Shown here in pieces: positions 25,425 to 33,746 of a stretch of DNA of 64,000 nt. The notes beneath the pieces are model-generated. The model was not told the origin of the DNA. It made no database searches and saw only the letters and a list, made by a program, of their open reading frames with translations. Numbering within the stretch: position 1 is the first letter of the stretch; the number at the start of each line of letters is the position of its first letter. The translations under genes and the position numbers were made by a program. Origin of the DNA: Mycolicibacterium frederiksbergense (GTDB lineage Bacteria > Actinomycetota > Actinomycetes > Mycobacteriales > Mycobacteriaceae); the NCBI RefSeq assembly GCF_012223425.1, contig NZ_CP038799.1:3890249-3954248 (forward strand), in the 5' to 3' direction.

Positions 25425-26960
25425 GTGGTGGCCGACCGAATATCGCGGTGGTCGCTGGCGGGCCAGGCGATCGCGCTGCAGATCCTGGTCATCGCGCTGA
25501 TCGTGGTGGCGGGCAGTGGGTTGGCGTTGCTCGACGCCCGCCAGGACGGTGATGCCGCCGCCGAGGCACAGGTACTGGGCATCGCGACCTCGCTGGCTGA
25601 TTCACCGTCGACCGCACAGGCGATCGTGGACGGCAACGCGACCGCGACCCTGCAACCGGTCACCGAGTTGGTGCGCAGGCACACCGACATCGCGTTCATC
25701 ACCATCATGGCGCCCGACCGCACCCGCTACACCCACACCGACCCGACCCAGATCGGCGGTGACTACCTGGGCAACATCGAACCGGCCCTGCACGGTGAAT
25801 CCTTCACCGAGGTGTACACCGGCACGCTGGGGCCCTCGATCCGCGCGGTGGCCCCCGTGCACGACGGCGACGGCCGGATCATCGGCCTGGTCGCCGCCGG
25901 CATCCTGCAGCAGAGCCTGGCCGAGCGTTGGCGCGAGCAGTGGTTGGTGATCGCATCGGTAGGCCTTGTCGCCCTTGCTGTTTCGCTTGTCGGGGTGTGG
26001 GGTATCCGGCGCCGGTTGCTGCGTCAGACCCGTGGGCTGCGTCCCGACGAACTACGGGTGATGTATGACCACCACGACGCGATCCTGCACGCGGTGTCGG
26101 AGGGGCTGATCGTGCTGGACCGCGACGGTGTGGTGCTGGTCAACGACGAGGCCCGTCGACTGCTGGCGCTGCCGCCCGGACCGGTGTCGCGTGCCGATCT
26201 GCCGGAGTTCCTACAGGTCGCCGATCCCGGGGTTCGCGACGAACTGCACGTGACCGACGAGCGGGTGCTGGTGGTCAACCGGGCGAAGGTGCCCGATTCG
26301 GGCAGCGAGGTGGTGACCGTCCGGGACCGCACCGAATTGCAGGGCGCTCTGGGCGAACTCAGCTCGCTGCAGGTACTGGCCGACTCGCTGCGGGCGCAGG
26401 CTCATGAGTCGGCCAACAAGCTGCACACCGTGATCACCATGGTGGAGATGGGCCGCCCGCAGGACGCCGTCGCGGTGGCGACCAGGGAACTGGAGTTGTC
26501 CCAGCGGCTGGTGGACCGATTGTCGGAGGCGGTCGGTGAACCGGCCCTGGTGGCGCTGCTGCTCGGCAAGACCGCGCAGGCCGATGAACGCGGTATCTCG
26601 CTGACCGTCACCGAGGACACCCAATTGCCCTCGGATGTCGCCCTGACCGGGCAGGAGCTGGTGACCGTGCTGGGTAATCTCATCGACAATGCGATGGATG
26701 CGTGCGACCGCGACGACCCGTGGGTCGAGGTGACGGTGGCCCAGGATGCAGACGCCTTGCGAATCATCGTCGCCGACAGCGGTTCCGGGATGGATGCCGA
26801 GGTGTTCGCCCAGGCGCAGCGCCGCGGGTACTCGACCAAGAATGCCGACGGGCACGGCATCGGGCTGGCGCTGGTGGCTCAGGTGGTGCACCGCCACGGC
26901 GGCACGCTGAGCACCGATGTGACCTACGGATCGGTGGTCTCGGTGGTGATCGGCCGGTGA
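25425..26960 (+). CDS. Sensor histidine kinase, DcuS/CitA type
   Basis: About 511 residues. The N-terminal membrane helix (LQILVIALIVVAGSGLALL) is followed by a periplasmic-type PASp sensor domain, a second helix (VIASVGLVALAVSLVGVWG, about residue 175), a cytoplasmic PAS domain (HAVSEGLIVLDRDGVVLVND) and the kinase core. The phospho-acceptor His is in LRAQAHESANKLHTVITMVE, with N box LIDNAMDACDRDD and G box DSGSGM, GHGIGLALV. This layout senses external C4-dicarboxylates or citrate. GTG codons at 25416, 25425 and 25428 are possible starts; GGGAGG at 25411 fits 25425 best. It overlaps the regulator by GTGA. Confidence 0.88.
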   Translation: MVADRISRWSLAGQAIALQILVIALIVVAGSGLALLDARQDGDAAAEAQVLGIATSLADSPSTAQAIVDGNATATLQPVTELVRRHTDIAFITIMAPDRTRYTHTDPTQIGGDYLGNIEPALHGESFTEVYTGTLGPSIRAVAPVHDGDGRIIGLVAAGILQQSLAERWREQWLVIASVGLVALAVSLVGVWGIRRRLLRQTRGLRPDELRVMYDHHDAILHAVSEGLIVLDRDGVVLVNDEARRLLALPPGPVSRADLPEFLQVADPGVRDELHVTDERVLVVNRAKVPDSGSEVVTVRDRTELQGALGELSSLQVLADSLRAQAHESANKLHTVITMVEMGRPQDAVAVATRELELSQRLVDRLSEAVGEPALVALLLGKTAQADERGISLTVTEDTQLPSDVALTGQELVTVLGNLIDNAMDACDRDDPWVEVTVAQDADALRIIVADSGSGMDAEVFAQAQRRGYSTKNADGHGIGLALVAQVVHRHGGTLSTDVTYGSVVSVVIGR

Positions 26961-27646
26961 TCAGTGTCCTGATCGTCGAGGACGATGTGCTGATCGCCGA
27001 GGCGCATCGCACCTATCTCGATCGCCTGGAAGGCTTTTCGCCGGCTGCGGTGGTGCACACGGCGCGCGATGCCATGCGGGCGGCGGCCACCGCGGCGGCG
27101 GCGGGGGAGCCGATCAACCTGGTGCTGCTGGACCTCGGACTGCCCGATGCCAGCGGCATCTCGCTGGCCTCCGGGCTGTCCGGGTTGGTCCCCGCCCCGG
27201 ACATCATCGCCATCACCTCCGAGCGCGATCTGGAGATGGTGCGCGCCGCGGTCTCGCACGGGGCGCTGGCCTATCTGCTCAAGCCGTTCACCTTCGCGGC
27301 CTTCCGGGACCGCCTGGAGCGGTATCGGCGCTACCGCACCGCGTTGCCCGCCGGCACCGAGGCCGCCAGCCAGGCCGAGGTGGACCGGGCGATGGCCGAG
27401 TTGCGCATCGGCGCCGACCGGGCGGTGGCCCCGAAGGGCGCGGCCCCGCAGACCACCGACGAGATCGCCAGGGCGGTCCGTGACTGCCCGGGCGGCATGA
27501 CCGCCGATGAGGCCGCCGCGCAGGTCGGCGTGTCCCGGGTGACTGCATGGCGCTACCTGGAGCGACTGGCCGATGAGGGCACGGTCACCCGCAACACCGA
27601 TTACGGCAAGGCCGGGCGGCCCAAGACGCGTTATCAGTGGCGCTGA
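26957..27646 (+). CDS. Response regulator, CitB/DcuR/DctR type
   Basis: A 229-residue regulator partnered with the preceding kinase (GTGA overlap). The receiver domain has the acidic pair in VLIVEDDVLIAEAHR, the phospho-acceptor Asp in LVLLDLGLPDASGISLA (about residue 58) and the Lys in AYLLKPFTFAAFRDRL. The C-terminal DNA-binding domain (GGMTADEAAAQVGVSRVTAW and following YLERLADEGTV) is the winged-helix type of CitB-family regulators. It likely activates the divergent dctA. Confidence 0.9.
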   Translation: MISVLIVEDDVLIAEAHRTYLDRLEGFSPAAVVHTARDAMRAAATAAAAGEPINLVLLDLGLPDASGISLASGLSGLVPAPDIIAITSERDLEMVRAAVSHGALAYLLKPFTFAAFRDRLERYRRYRTALPAGTEAASQAEVDRAMAELRIGADRAVAPKGAAPQTTDEIARAVRDCPGGMTADEAAAQVGVSRVTAWRYLERLADEGTVTRNTDYGKAGRPKTRYQWR

Positions 27647-27776
27647 GACCGCCACCAGGGCAGAAGCGCGGGCGGGCCGGCGGTCAGATATCGACTCGGC
27701 AAATACTTCGTGTGCTGTCAGCAAATTGATCGGGCCCGATTTATGATTTTTCGGACCGGTGTCCGAAAGGCTTGCT

Positions 27777-28544
27777 GTGCACACGACTGGGATCTATCGA
27801 CGGTGGCCTCTGCTGGCTGCGGCGGTATTGCTGGTGCCCGCCGCGCCCGCGCTGGCGGCACCGGAATCGGCGGAGAGCTCGGCCACGGTCACAGTGAACA
27901 CCGGTAGCCGAGACCTGAACGTGCGGTCGGCGCCGTCCACGGCGAGCCAGCGGGTCGGCCGTATCCCGGATGGCGCCCGGATCACCATCACCTGCTTCGC
28001 GCGCGGGACGGTGTTCACCGGGGGGCCCTACGACATGTCCACCGATCTGTGGAACAAGCTGGCCGACGGTGGCTATGTCACCGACGCGATGCTCGACACC
28101 GGGTCCAATGACCCTGTTGTGCCACCGTGTGCCACCGAATCGATGCGGCCGGCCGAGCCCCGGGCGAGCGGTGAGACCGTGGACAGCAACCCCGGGGAAG
28201 AGGGATCCGCGCTGTGGGGCGCCATGGAGAAGTGGTACTTCGCCTCCGGTAAACGCTCCTACCCGGCGGTCGAGGGCGCACCACGCGATCTGGCGACATC
28301 GGCGCGGGCGGCGGGCTGGACCGTCGTCGACGAACCCCGGGACCGCGCCGTGGTGGTGATACCGCCCGGTGTGCTCGACGCCCCGAGTACCGGGCACGTC
28401 GCGTGGGTGGATGCCACCTCCAGTCGCGGGGACGGGACGTACCTGCGGATCACCGAAATGGCGGCGATGGACAAGGCGCCGCATATCTGGTCGGGGCGCA
28501 CCATCCAGGCGGTTCCGGAGCTGTCCTTCATTCTGTTGCCCTGA
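27777..28544 (+). CDS. Secreted SH3-like domain protein
   Basis: About 255 residues with a clear signal peptide (WPLLAAAVLLVPAAPALA, cleavage near residue 27). An SH3b-like domain follows (VNTGSRDLNVRSAPSTASQR, then LWNKLADGGYVTDAMLDTG). The C-terminal part (HVAWVDATSSRGDGTYLRITEM) resembles a CHAP-type fold with its His, but a convincing catalytic Cys is not obvious. Probably a cell-wall-associated protein; an enzymatic role is uncertain. GTG 27777 has GAAAGG six bases upstream; GTG 27759 is an alternative. Confidence 0.65.
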   Translation: MHTTGIYRRWPLLAAAVLLVPAAPALAAPESAESSATVTVNTGSRDLNVRSAPSTASQRVGRIPDGARITITCFARGTVFTGGPYDMSTDLWNKLADGGYVTDAMLDTGSNDPVVPPCATESMRPAEPRASGETVDSNPGEEGSALWGAMEKWYFASGKRSYPAVEGAPRDLATSARAAGWTVVDEPRDRAVVVIPPGVLDAPSTGHVAWVDATSSRGDGTYLRITEMAAMDKAPHIWSGRTIQAVPELSFILLP

Positions 28545-28948
28545 CGCACCGCTAATTTTTCAGCTACGTCACATGCGCGGCTCGGGCCATGGGCTGCCGC
28601 CGTGAGAAGTTTGCTGACGTGTCGGCTGTGATCTGTCTTGCATTTTCGCGGCGAGGTCTGAGAATCCTGTGTGTGACGGGTGGGGTTTCGGCCCCGAGAC
28701 CGGTTAGCTGCATCCGCAAAAATCGCTGTTGAACACCACATTTCCTGTTGCTCCGGGCAGGTCACAACTAGATAACGATATTTTCCTGAGGGATGTCTGA
28801 GAGGTGTAACGTCGGTGAACTCGGCAAGCGGCCAACGGCCGCTTTGGGTAGGTTTTTTCGTCGCTAGACTCGTCCCAAACGCGTTCAACTCGGGCGCTGG
28901 CGACTGAATCAAGTGCCGGGATAGTCATCCGGCGGAGGTGTCGAAGAG
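28545..28948. promoter_or_regulatory. Upstream region of the Rv1057-like gene
   Basis: No gene is seen in these 404 bp. It contains ctgag at 28786-28790 and 28797-28801 (start-to-start 11 bp, one helical turn) and another ctgag at 28658-28662. In M. tuberculosis the orthologous promoter is known to be stress-controlled (MprAB, SigE), so these repeats are a reasonable place to look for a response-regulator site. A GGAGG lies nine bases before the next start. Confidence 0.4.
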
Positions 28949-29971
28949 ATGGCAAGTGTTTTCGTGCGCGCCAATGCGGCAGCGCTGAACGACTCGCAAA
29001 CCGCTTTCGCGGGCTCGGTCGCGATCGACCGCGGGCCGATCGCCGACCTGACGGCCAATGCCGACACGATCGTGGTGGCCAACTACGGCGACGACAGCGT
29101 CACGGTGGTCCGGCCCGACAGCGCCGGGGCGCCGGCCGTGGTGCCCGTCGAGGGTGAGCCCTTCGCGGTCGCACTGACCGATGACCGCGCCTTCGTGGTG
29201 ACCAGCGATCTCGACGCCGACGCCGTCCAGGTCATCGATACCCGTACCAACTCGGTGGTGGGCCACTACCCGCTGGCGTTCTCGGTCACCGCGGTGGCGG
29301 CCAGCCCCGACGGTAAGCGTGCCTACGCCGCCCGCGCCGGACACGACCACGTGGACGTGGCCGTCATCGACATCACCGCCGACCGCGTCGGCACCGTCGA
29401 CATCGGCGCAGGTGCCGGATCCACCATCGACGCCCTCGCCGCGGATCCGTCCGGCCGGCGGCTCTATGTGGCCGTGACCACCAGCCGTGGCAGCCGCGTG
29501 GTGGTCGTCGACACCGAGACCGCCAAGGCGCGTAAGTCGATCGCCTTCGGCGCACCGATCCGTGACCTGGCCGTCGCGGCCGACGGCACCGTCTACGCAC
29601 TGACCTCCGATCTGCAGGCCCGTGGTGTCATCGAGGTCGTCGATCCGAAGACCTTCGCCGTCACCGCGAGCATCGGTGCAGGCACCCTGCCGATCCAGAT
29701 GGCGCTGTCGGCCGACGGTGCGCGCGCCTACGTCGTCGACTACGACCAGGTCGCGGTGCTGTGCACGGTCACCCACGAGGTCGTGGAGACCATCACCGTC
29801 GGCGCCCGCCCGGCGGCTGCCGCGCTGAACACCGAGGGTGACCGGCTCTATGTCGCCGATGTCGAGGGCAATGTCACCGCATTCCGGGTGGCCGCACCGG
29901 CACCGATGTACTCGCCGTTCGACGCCGCGGCATTTGACGCGGTGCGTGAGCTGGCACCGGCCGGGGTCTGA
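28949..29971 (+). CDS. YncE-like seven-bladed beta-propeller protein (Rv1057-like)
   Basis: A 340-residue protein made of repeated ~45-residue blades with the YncE/YVTN pattern, e.g. ADTIVVANYGDDSVTVVRPD, SPDGKRAYAARAGHDHVDVA, ADGARAYVVDYDQVAVLCT and EGDRLYVADVEGNVTAF. No signal peptide is visible. Its position immediately upstream of fadD14 matches Rv1057-Rv1058. The molecular function of this family is not settled; the M. tuberculosis gene responds to envelope stress. GGAGG sits upstream of the ATG. Confidence 0.88.
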   Translation: MASVFVRANAAALNDSQTAFAGSVAIDRGPIADLTANADTIVVANYGDDSVTVVRPDSAGAPAVVPVEGEPFAVALTDDRAFVVTSDLDADAVQVIDTRTNSVVGHYPLAFSVTAVAASPDGKRAYAARAGHDHVDVAVIDITADRVGTVDIGAGAGSTIDALAADPSGRRLYVAVTTSRGSRVVVVDTETAKARKSIAFGAPIRDLAVAADGTVYALTSDLQARGVIEVVDPKTFAVTASIGAGTLPIQMALSADGARAYVVDYDQVAVLCTVTHEVVETITVGARPAAAALNTEGDRLYVADVEGNVTAFRVAAPAPMYSPFDAAAFDAVRELAPAGV

Positions 29972-29982
29972 ACTCACCCGGC

Positions 29983-30297
29983 TCAGCGGTTACAGTCCAG
30001 CGATACCGAAATCGACTGGCTGACCACAATTTCCACCAGGTCGGTGTCGTCGTCGCCGTGCTTGCCCCAGCCGTCGTCCTCGACGCTCACCCACCGGGTG
30101 ACCTGCTGAGGGTTGCGGATCCCGGTGACGGTGCACTGCTCCAGCGGCGCGCTGCCGATCCGGTCGACGTTCACGGTGTAGCCCTGGGCCTCCAGCATCC
30201 CGATGGTCTCCAGGGCGGTCTGTTCGGCCGAGGCCGGCGGCGCCACCGCCAGTACCGCGGCGGCGAGCAGTCCGGTGGTCACTGCGATCGGACGCAT
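29983..30297 (-). CDS. Small secreted protein of unknown function
   Basis: A 104-residue protein with a signal peptide (MRPIAVTTGLLAAAVLAVAP, cleavage near PPASA). The mature domain begins TALETIGMLEAQGYTVNVDR and continues to CTVTGIRNPQQVTRWV, with two cysteines (one near the C-terminus, SLDCNR) that could form a disulfide. It resembles the many small exported mycobacterial proteins with an N-terminal IGxLExxGYxV motif. A GGGGG ribosome binding site precedes the ATG at 30297. Convergent with the propeller gene, 11 bp apart. Confidence 0.75.
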   Translation of the reverse strand: MRPIAVTTGLLAAAVLAVAPPASAEQTALETIGMLEAQGYTVNVDRIGSAPLEQCTVTGIRNPQQVTRWVSVEDDGWGKHGDDDTDLVEIVVSQSISVSLDCNR

Positions 30298-30362
30298 GGC
30301 ACGCCCCCTGTCTGAGGTGCTGAAACTGTTCTGCCCTGTACATCGCCGCCAGATCGCGAATC

Positions 30363-30401
30363 GTGACAAACCGGGTCGTGGAGAGCACTAACATCGCCCG
30401 C
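30363..30401 (+). promoter_or_regulatory. Leader between small secreted gene and fadD14
   Basis: The divergent start codons are about 100 bp apart. The fadD14 frame is open back to 30363, but the first upstream codons (TNRVVESTNIAR) show no family resemblance, so this part is probably the untranslated leader. Confidence 0.3.
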
Positions 30402-32030
30402 GTGCAGTCCACCATGCAGAGCTGGCCCCTGACCATCGCCGCCATCCTGCGGCACGCCTGCGCAGTGAACGGCGACCGCGTCGTCACCACCGCCACCGGG
30501 CAGGGCGGATATCGCAGCACCACCTACCGCGAACTCGGGGAACAGGCCGCCCGACTGGCGCACGGACTGCGCGGTCTCGGCATCAGCGGAGATCAGCGGG
30601 TCGGCACCTTCATGTGGAACAACGCCGAGCACCTGGCGGTGTACCTGGCCGCCCCGGCGATGGGCGCGGTGCTGCACACGCTGAACATCCGGCTGGCTGC
30701 CGAACAGATCGCCTTCATCGCCGACGAGGCCGAGGACCAGATCATCGTCGCCGACGCCTCGCTGATACCGCTGCTGGCTCCCGTCCTGCCGCTGCTGAGC
30801 ACGGTGCACACCGTCATCATCGCCGGTGACGGGGATACCGGACCGCTCGACGATGCCGGTTTGACGGTGCTGCGCTACGCCGATGTGCTGGCCGGGCACC
30901 CGGGGCAGTTCGACTGGCCCGATGTCGACGAGAACTCCGCGGCGGCGATGTGCTACACCAGCGGCACCACCGGGAACCCCAAAGGTGTTGTCTACAGCCA
31001 TCGCTCGACCTACCTGCATTCACTGAACACCTGCACCGCCAACGCCCTCGACGTCGGCAGTGACGATGTCGTGCTGCCGATCGTGCCGATGTTCCATGCC
31101 AATGCCTGGGGGCTGGCCTACGCGGCCTTGATGGCCGGTGCCGATCTGGTGATGCCGGACCGCTTCCTCGACGGTGCGTCCTTGATCGAACTGATCGAGT
31201 CGCGCAGGCCCACCGTGGCCGGTGCGGTGCCGACGATCTGGAACGATGTGATGCACTGCCTGGAAAGAAGCCCGGGACATGATGTTTCGTCACTGCGACT
31301 GGTCGCCTGCGGCGGATCGGCGGTGCCGCTGTCGCTGATGCAGACGTTCGAGCAGCAACACGGGGTGTACATCCAGCAGGCCTGGGGCATGACGGAGACC
31401 TCGCCGCTGGCGACAGTGGCCAAACCGCTGCCCGGCGTCGACGAGGACAGGCACTGGGCGATGCGTACCACCCAGGGCCGGCCGATGTGCGGTGTCGAGG
31501 TCCGCGTCGTCGACGACGCCGGTGACCCGGTACCCGCCGACGGAGAGTCGGTGGGCGAGTTGGAGGTTCGGGGACCCTGGATCACCGGCGGCTATTACCT
31601 GGGCCGGGACGCGGAGAAGTTCGACGGCGGGTGGCTGCGCACCGGTGATGTCGGTCGCATCGATGCCGACGGATTCGTGACGCTGACCGACCGGGCCAAA
31701 GACGTCATCAAATCCGGCGGTGAGTGGATCTCCTCGGTGGAACTGGAGAACCATCTGATCGGTCACCCGGGCGTCCTGGAGGCCGCCGTCGTCGGGGTGC
31801 CCGACGAGAAGTGGCAGGAACGCCCGCTGGCCGTGGTGGTGCTGCAGGAGGGCGCCAGCCACACGCCCGACGAGCTGCGGGAGTTCCTGGCCGACAAGGT
31901 GGTTCGTTGGTGGCTACCAGAGCGGTGGACCTTCGTCGACCAGGTGCCACGCACCAGTGTCGGCAAGTACGACAAGAAGACCATCCGCGCCCGGCACGCC
32001 GACGGCGACTACCACGTGATCACCCTCTAG
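30402..32030 (+). CDS. fadD14: Long-chain fatty-acid--CoA ligase FadD14
   Basis: A 542-residue acyl-CoA synthetase of the ANL superfamily that activates a fatty or other carboxylic acid with ATP and CoA. It has the P-loop AMCYTSGTTGNPKGVVYSHR (about residue 185), VPMFHANAWGLAYA, QQAWGMTETSPLATV (about 325), GWLRTGDVG and the C-terminal catalytic Lys region PRTSVGKYDKKTIR. I assigned fadD14 from its position next to the Rv1057-like propeller and before the Rv1059-like gene, as in M. tuberculosis. Starts at GTG 30402; ATG 30414 is possible. Confidence 0.88.
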   Translation: MQSTMQSWPLTIAAILRHACAVNGDRVVTTATGQGGYRSTTYRELGEQAARLAHGLRGLGISGDQRVGTFMWNNAEHLAVYLAAPAMGAVLHTLNIRLAAEQIAFIADEAEDQIIVADASLIPLLAPVLPLLSTVHTVIIAGDGDTGPLDDAGLTVLRYADVLAGHPGQFDWPDVDENSAAAMCYTSGTTGNPKGVVYSHRSTYLHSLNTCTANALDVGSDDVVLPIVPMFHANAWGLAYAALMAGADLVMPDRFLDGASLIELIESRRPTVAGAVPTIWNDVMHCLERSPGHDVSSLRLVACGGSAVPLSLMQTFEQQHGVYIQQAWGMTETSPLATVAKPLPGVDEDRHWAMRTTQGRPMCGVEVRVVDDAGDPVPADGESVGELEVRGPWITGGYYLGRDAEKFDGGWLRTGDVGRIDADGFVTLTDRAKDVIKSGGEWISSVELENHLIGHPGVLEAAVVGVPDEKWQERPLAVVVLQEGASHTPDELREFLADKVVRWWLPERWTFVDQVPRTSVGKYDKKTIRARHADGDYHVITL

Positions 32031-32077
32031 CGGTTTGTGGAGTTCTCGTCGGAACCGACGAGAACTCCACAAACCGC
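32030..32077. terminator. 48-bp perfect palindrome between convergent genes
   Basis: A 23-bp arm starting gcggtttgtggagttctcgt, a 2-base aa centre and an exactly complementary arm lie between the stops of fadD14 and ltp1 (the first base is the last base of the fadD14 stop). A bidirectional terminator is the simplest explanation. No T-run follows, and the length and perfection of the stem are unusual. Confidence 0.7.
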
Positions 32078-32085
32078 AAGGAAAG

Positions 32086-33276
32086 TCAGCGCTCGGCGCG
32101 CTGGTAGGCCGTCACGACGGCGGCGCCACCGAGCCCGATGTTGTGCTGCAGGGCGGCAGTCACACCGTCGACCTGACGCTTGTCGGCGGTACCGCGCAAC
32201 TGCCAGGTCAGCTCCGCGCACTGCGCCAGGCCGGTCGCGCCGAGCGGATGTCCCTTGGAGATCAGGCCACCGGACGGGTTGACCACCCAGCGGCCGCCGT
32301 AGGTGGTGTCGTTGTCGTCGATCAGCCTCGGCGCCTCACCGGGGCCGCACAGGCCCAGTGCTTCGTACAGCAGCAGCTCGTTGGCGGAGAAGCAGTCGTG
32401 CAGCTCGATGACCTGGAAGTCCTGCGGTCCGAGCCCGGACTGCGAGTAGACCTGCTGTGCGGCTTGGACATTCATGTCATAGCCGATGATGTTCGCGGCG
32501 CTGCCGTCGAAGGTGGAGGCGAAGTCGGTGGTCATCGCCTGACCGACGATCTCGACGGCCTGCTCGGCAAGTCCGTGCTTGGCCACGAAGTCCTCACTGA
32601 CCACGATCGCGGCACCGGAACCGTCCGAGGTCGGTGAACACTGCAGTTTGGTCAGCGGGTCTGAGATCATCTTGGCGCCCAGGATGTCGTCGAGGGTGTA
32701 CTCGTCCTGGAACTGGGCGTACGGGTTGTTCACCGAGTGCTTGTGGTTCTTGTAGCCGATCTTGGCGAAATGCTCGGCGGTGGAGCCGTACTTCTTCATG
32801 TGTTCGCGACCGGCCGCACCGAACATCCATGGTGCGACCGGGAAGGCGAACTCGTCGATCTCGGCCAGCGCCTTCACATGCCTGCCCAGCGGTGACTCGC
32901 GGTCATCGGCGCCACCGCCGAGCGAGCCGGGCTGCATCTTCTCGAAACCCAGTGCGATCACGCAGTCGGCCAGACCGCCCCGGATCGACTGCGCGGCAAG
33001 GTAGAGCGCTGTGGAACCGGTGGAGCAGTTGTTGTTGACGTTGACGATCGGGATACCCGTCATACCGAGTTCGTACAGCGCGCGCTGGCCCGAGGTGGAA
33101 TCGCCGGAACAGTAGCCGACGTAGCCTTGCTGCACCTGGCTGTAGTCGATCCCGGCGTCGGCGAGTGCCTTGGTGCCCGACTCGTTGGCCATCTGGGGGT
33201 AGTCCCAGCCCTCGCGCCGGCCCGGCTTCTCGAACTTGGTCATCCCGACACCGACGACAAACACCCGATTGGCCAT
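32086..33276 (-). CDS. ltp1: Lipid-transfer protein / thiolase-like enzyme Ltp1
   Basis: A 396-residue SCP-x/thiolase-fold protein without an SCP2 tail. It shows the nucleophile Cys in VNVNNNCSTGSTALYLAAQ (about residue 85), VIELHDCFSANELLLYEALG and the C-terminal GGLISKGHPLGATGLAQ. The sequence follows Ltp1 (Rv2790c) closely as I recall it (KFEKPGRREGWDYPQMA). Proteins of this type act in side-chain degradation of sterols or branched fatty acids, often as thiolases or aldolases. ATG 33276 has AAGGGG upstream. Confidence 0.85.
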   Translation of the reverse strand: MANRVFVVGVGMTKFEKPGRREGWDYPQMANESGTKALADAGIDYSQVQQGYVGYCSGDSTSGQRALYELGMTGIPIVNVNNNCSTGSTALYLAAQSIRGGLADCVIALGFEKMQPGSLGGGADDRESPLGRHVKALAEIDEFAFPVAPWMFGAAGREHMKKYGSTAEHFAKIGYKNHKHSVNNPYAQFQDEYTLDDILGAKMISDPLTKLQCSPTSDGSGAAIVVSEDFVAKHGLAEQAVEIVGQAMTTDFASTFDGSAANIIGYDMNVQAAQQVYSQSGLGPQDFQVIELHDCFSANELLLYEALGLCGPGEAPRLIDDNDTTYGGRWVVNPSGGLISKGHPLGATGLAQCAELTWQLRGTADKRQVDGVTAALQHNIGLGGAAVVTAYQRAER

Positions 33277-33320
33277 CCGTGGCCCCTTTCGCTCCGTTGC
33301 GTTGGGCCTCAACATAACCG

Positions 33321-33656
33321 TTAGGCGAATGCGCCGGTGTGCTGCGGGCAGTAGTAGCCGATCGACATGACGATGAACGCCGCGGCCTGCCGGGTGTTCA
33401 GGTCGGTGTACTCCAGGATGTCCAGGCCGATATCGGTGGCCTGGACCCCGGAGTCCAGCTCGGCACACACCTCATGAGCGTTCGAGATGACCTCGACCGC
33501 GGACTCGTAGGAGATGCCCTCATAACGGATATCGGACAGGAATGCCGCATCGTCGGCGGAGGTGATGGCGCTCGCGGTGCCGGCGGTGGCGAGGCCGGAC
33601 AGGCCGGCCACCAGTGCGAGGCCGGCGGACTGGATCAGGCGCTGAACTGCGAACAT
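33321..33656 (-). CDS. DUF732 secreted protein
   Basis: A 111-residue exported protein. Signal peptide AGLALVAGLSGLATAGTASA (about residues 11-30) is followed by a DUF732 domain (DDAAFLSDIRYEGISYESAV) with two conserved Cys (HEVCAEL near 63 and IGYYCPQH near 103) and the typical SIGYYCPQ ending. Function unknown; the family is expanded in mycobacteria. GGAGAG precedes the ATG at 33656. Confidence 0.85.
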   Translation of the reverse strand: MFAVQRLIQSAGLALVAGLSGLATAGTASAITSADDAAFLSDIRYEGISYESAVEVISNAHEVCAELDSGVQATDIGLDILEYTDLNTRQAAAFIVMSIGYYCPQHTGAFA

Positions 33657-33746
33657 CGTCTCTCCCCTGGATGTCTGAGCCCCGGCGTGATCCGGGGGTG
33701 ACATCAGCGTCCAACGACGTTCTTGAAGAATTCTTGGGGTGCGGCC

